The notes beneath the pieces are model-generated. The model did no database searches. It was not told the origin of the DNA and saw nothing but the letters and a program-made list of their open reading frames with translations. Below are positions 5,427 to 7,383 of a stretch of DNA of 7,383 nt, one piece after another. This stretch comes from Campylobacterales bacterium (GTDB lineage: Bacteria; Campylobacterota_A; Desulfurellia; JAADFJ01). The stretch covers positions 1 to 7,383 of the forward strand of contig JALWSW010000076.1 of assembly GCA_027080125.1 (NCBI GenBank), read 5' to 3'. The translations under genes were made by a program, and so were the position numbers. Each line of letters starts with the position of its first letter. Positions within the stretch are counted from its first letter, which is position 1.

Positions 5427-5876
5427 TTAGATATTCAGTAGCAAAGACACCTGTTTCAAGGCAAACAGATATCCGTTTATTCCAAATCCAGCTATTACTC
5501 CCTCTGCAATCCCGCTTAGATACGACTTATGTCTGAAATTCTCTCTTTTGAATATGTTTGAAATATGAACCTCTATAAATCTAATGGCAACGCCCGCTAA
5601 AGCGTCTCTTATTGCTATGCTTGTATGGGTAAAAGCGGCGGCATTAATTATAATAAAATCTACCTTCTCTTCTTTTGCCTTATGTATTCGCTCTATTATG
5701 GCAGATTCACTGTTGCTCTGAAAACAGATTACACAAAGACCGAGCTTCTCACCCTCCTTTTTAAGTAGATTTTCAAGCTCTTTATATCTGAGGTTACCGT
5801 AAATATCAGGTTCTCTGATTCCCAAAAGGTTTATATTAGGTCCATTGATAATCAGGACTTTTTTATCAGAATCCAA
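5427..5876 (-). CDS. aroQ: Type II 3-dehydroquinate dehydratase
   Basis: Encodes a 149-residue type II dehydroquinase, which forms 3-dehydroshikimate in the shikimate pathway to aromatic amino acids. Signatures are NGPNINLLGIREPDIYG near the N-terminus (including the catalytic Arg and Tyr), FQSNSES, NAAAFTHTSIAIRDAL and EVHISNIFKRENFRHKSY. The length matches the family (about 145-150, a flavodoxin-like fold forming dodecamers). The start is the TTG at 5874-5876: an in-frame TAA at 5880-5882 rules out anything longer, and no ATG or GTG lies before the NGPN motif. An AAAGG abuts the TTG, too close to be an ideal ribosome site. It overlaps the HIT gene by 11 nt, so translation is probably coupled. 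It is the last gene of the leftward operon. Confidence 0.95.
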   Translation of the reverse strand: MDSDKKVLIINGPNINLLGIREPDIYGNLRYKELENLLKKEGEKLGLCVICFQSNSESAIIERIHKAKEEKVDFIIINAAAFTHTSIAIRDALAGVAIRFIEVHISNIFKRENFRHKSYLSGIAEGVIAGFGINGYLFALKQVSLLLNI

Positions 5877-6213
5877 CCTTTAAACGCTCTCCTGCAAGCA
5901 GGTGCATATGAATATGATCAACCTCCTGACCCGCATTCTCACCGGTATTTATCACAAGGCGATATCCTGATGCATCAACATTCAGCTTTTTAGCCAGTTT
6001 TTTTGCCACTAAAATCATTTTTCCCATAAGGTCCAGATCTCCAATATGCTCACCCACACTGTTGACACTGTCATAATGTTTCTTGGGAATTATCAAAACA
6101 TGAACCGGTGCCTTCGGATGTATATCATTAATAGCAATAATATCATTATCCTCATACACCATCTCTGAGGGTAACTTGCCATCGACTATCATGCAAAAAT
6201 TACAATTCAACAT
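5866..6213 (-). CDS. HIT-family nucleotide-binding hydrolase
   Basis: Encodes a 115-residue histidine-triad protein, similar to the HinT/PKCI branch. These enzymes hydrolyse adenosine phosphoramidates or related nucleotide conjugates. The active site H100-I-H102-M-H104-L-L is complete, and N89 (VINTGENAGQ) and the strand HVLIIPKKH are typical. C4 and C7 (CNFC) are the N-terminal Cys pair found in many members, often zinc-binding. Length is normal. The ATG at 6211-6213 has a perfect AAGGAGGT 3 nt upstream (6217-6224). It ends with TGA followed directly by in-frame TAA and overlaps aroQ by 11 nt. The natural substrate cannot be told from the sequence. Its place after hisIE suggests co-expression with biosynthesis genes, not a proven pathway role. 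Confidence 0.94.
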   Translation of the reverse strand: MLNCNFCMIVDGKLPSEMVYEDNDIIAINDIHPKAPVHVLIIPKKHYDSVNSVGEHIGDLDLMGKMILVAKKLAKKLNVDASGYRLVINTGENAGQEVDHIHMHLLAGERLKVGF

Positions 6214-6216
6214 ACA

Positions 6217-6224
6217 ACCTCCTT
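6217..6224 (-). promoter_or_regulatory. Strong Shine-Dalgarno of the HIT gene
   Basis: Read on the minus strand, AAGGAGGT lies 3 nt before the ATG of the HIT gene, inside the 42-nt gap after hisIE. It is the only strong ribosome-binding site in this operon; hisIE and aroQ appear to rely on overlap with the gene upstream. Confidence 0.7.
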
Positions 6225-6255
6225 ATAAGTCTTTGTCGCTACTATAATAACCTTA

Positions 6256-6918
6256 TTATTTATCCGTGTCAATTTCTCTTGAGCGTTTCTCTTCTATTCC
6301 AGAAACACCGAAGCGTCTTATCAGCTCGGATTCTATATCATAAAACGACAGTCTCGAATAATGAAGCAGAACCATCATATGATATATCAGATCGGCAGCT
6401 TCATAAATTATCTCGCTTGATTTGCCTCCCTTGGCAGCCACAACAAGCTCGGTTGCCTCCTCACCCACCTTTTTCAATATCGTATCGATTCCTTTGTCAA
6501 ACAGTTTTGCGGTATAGGAAACATCCTTGGACAACTTGCAATGCTCTTTTATCGTTTCAGCCAATCTGTTTATCGCGTTATAGGTTGCCTTTTTGCCATC
6601 TCCGTAGCTTCTGTAAAAACAGCTTTTATTGCCGGTATGACAAGCCGCCCCGGTTTGGTCAACCAAAAAAAGCAGTGTATCATAATCACAATCATAAAGA
6701 ACGGATACTATTTTCTGGTAATGACCCGAGGTTTCCCCTTTTTTCCAAAGAGAAGATCTGCTACGAGACCAAAAATGTGTATAACCGGTTTCAAGGCTCA
6801 GTTGCAACGAATCTCTGTTCATATAGGCAAGCATCAATACATTGCCGGTTTTCTCATCCTGTATTATTGCCGGAACAAGACCGTTTTTATCAAATTTTAT
6901 CTTTTCAACCAAATTCAT
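6256..6918 (-). CDS. hisIE: Bifunctional phosphoribosyl-AMP cyclohydrolase / phosphoribosyl-ATP pyrophosphatase
   Basis: Encodes a 220-residue fusion carrying out steps 2 and 3 of histidine biosynthesis. HisE hydrolyses phosphoribosyl-ATP to phosphoribosyl-AMP, and HisI opens the purine ring. The HisI domain (about 1-115) shows LMLAYMN, FWSRSRSSLWKKGETSGH, the Mg-binding DCDYD (76-80) and the zinc cysteines C93 and C100 in GAACHTGNKSC. The HisE domain (about 116-205) shows KKVGEEATELVVAA (149-162) and EAADLIYHMMVLL (173-185), with the metal-binding acidic residues. The ATG at 6916-6918 overlaps the hisF stop as ATGA, which fixes the start and implies coupled translation. Both active sites look intact and the length is normal for a fused HisIE. 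Confidence 0.97.
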   Translation of the reverse strand: MNLVEKIKFDKNGLVPAIIQDEKTGNVLMLAYMNRDSLQLSLETGYTHFWSRSRSSLWKKGETSGHYQKIVSVLYDCDYDTLLFLVDQTGAACHTGNKSCFYRSYGDGKKATYNAINRLAETIKEHCKLSKDVSYTAKLFDKGIDTILKKVGEEATELVVAAKGGKSSEIIYEAADLIYHMMVLLHYSRLSFYDIESELIRRFGVSGIEEKRSREIDTDK

Positions 6919-7383
6919 AACCTAACCGAAACCCCCAGATCATTCAGATATCTTTTCAAACCCGTTACGGAAAATTTGCCGTAATGAAATACCGATGCAG
7001 CCAAAGCCGCATCTACGCTTTTAAAAATTTCATAAAAATGACTCATTTTGCCGGCACCTCCTGATGCAATAATCGGTATCCTGACCGCTTGTGCAATCAC
7101 TTCGGTCAACTCAACATCGAATCCGTCGTTTGTTCCGTCCGCATCCATGCTTGTCAATAAAATCTCGCCCGCTCCACAGGATTCCATCTTCTTAGCCCAC
7201 TCTATCGCATCGATACCGGTTGATTTTCTGCCTCCGTATATCACAACCTCAAAACCGTTGCCATCGCTTCTTCGTCTTGCATCTATTGCAACAACAATAT
7301 TCTGATTTCCAAAGCTGTATGAAGCCTCTTTGACAAAATCCGGGTTGAGAACCGCCTGAGTATTTATCGCCACCTTGTCTGCT
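6915..7383 (-). CDS. hisF: Imidazole glycerol phosphate synthase cyclase subunit HisF, 5' end outside window
   Basis: C-terminal 155 or so residues of the (beta-alpha)8-barrel cyclase that, with the glutaminase HisH, makes imidazole glycerol phosphate and AICAR in histidine synthesis. The frame stays open to the right edge (ADKVAINT is the family ADKVSINT), so the GTG at 7371-7373 is internal and about 100 residues with the first catalytic Asp lie beyond the window. Visible are VVAIDARR (the second-half Asp of AIDA), GAGEILLTSMDADGTNDGFD (the catalytic Asp equivalent to D176 in Thermotoga HisF), and PIIASGGAGKM and DAALAASVFH, both phosphate-binding. It ends in VSVRL. Its TGA stop overlaps the hisIE ATG. 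It is the first visible gene of the leftward operon; hisA or hisH would be the usual neighbours upstream. Confidence 0.97.
   Translation of the reverse strand, partial: ADKVAINTQAVLNPDFVKEASYSFGNQNIVVAIDARRRSDGNGFEVVIYGGRKSTGIDAIEWAKKMESCGAGEILLTSMDADGTNDGFDVELTEVIAQAVRIPIIASGGAGKMSHFYEIFKSVDAALAASVFHYGKFSVTGLKRYLNDLGVSVRL

Noticed and set aside
6279..6984. Long plus-strand open frames (up to 213 codons) opposite hisIE and the end of hisF
   Set aside because: They are antisense shadows of clearly functional genes, have no recognisable domain and no ribosome-binding site of note.

Overview
The window looks like part of the chromosome of an AT-rich, Gram-negative (diderm) bacterium. The outer membrane is inferred from two lipopolysaccharide genes: kdsA (Kdo-8-phosphate synthase) and an LptF/LptG-type export permease. 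Every recognisable gene is core housekeeping. There is no mobile element, CRISPR array, toxin or defence gene, and no novel multi-gene system is visible. The lineage cannot be fixed from this stretch; the gene mix would fit a deltaproteobacterium-like or other uncultured diderm group.

Layout, left half, all on the + strand. (1) 2-574: C-terminal part of a biotin carboxylase subunit, cut by the window edge and interrupted near its 5' end by an in-frame TGA. (2) 603-1485: a stable-RNA block of six tRNA genes, Lys(UUU)-Glu(UUC)-[HU gene]-Val(UAC)-Asp(GUC)-Pro(UGG)-Arg(UCU), with an HU-family DNA-binding protein gene inserted in the middle. (3) 1499-1824: a small single-cluster [4Fe-4S] ferredoxin with its own promoter candidate, three 9-bp repeats around that promoter, and a hairpin terminator. 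(4) 1900-5417: recJ-kdsA-lptG, a tightly packed operon in which each gene overlaps the next by 20 and 14 nt.

Right half, all on the - strand. It converges on lptG with only 9 bp between the stop codons. Transcription runs leftward from the right edge: hisF (5' end outside the window) - hisIE - HIT-family hydrolase - aroQ. hisF and hisIE share an ATGA overlap and HIT and aroQ overlap by 11 nt, so this looks like one operon. It supplies steps of histidine biosynthesis (HisI/HisE, and HisF with HisH) and the dehydroquinase step of the shikimate pathway, with a nucleotide-binding HIT protein between them.

The most useful second looks are small-scale: two G-to-T-type differences, including the premature TGA, in the conserved Gly motif of the biotin carboxylase; the HU gene fused into the tRNA transcript with its Shine-Dalgarno 4 nt after a tRNA CCA; the triple AAATATTGA repeat at the ferredoxin promoter; and a 9-bp hairpin ending on the A of the recJ start codon.
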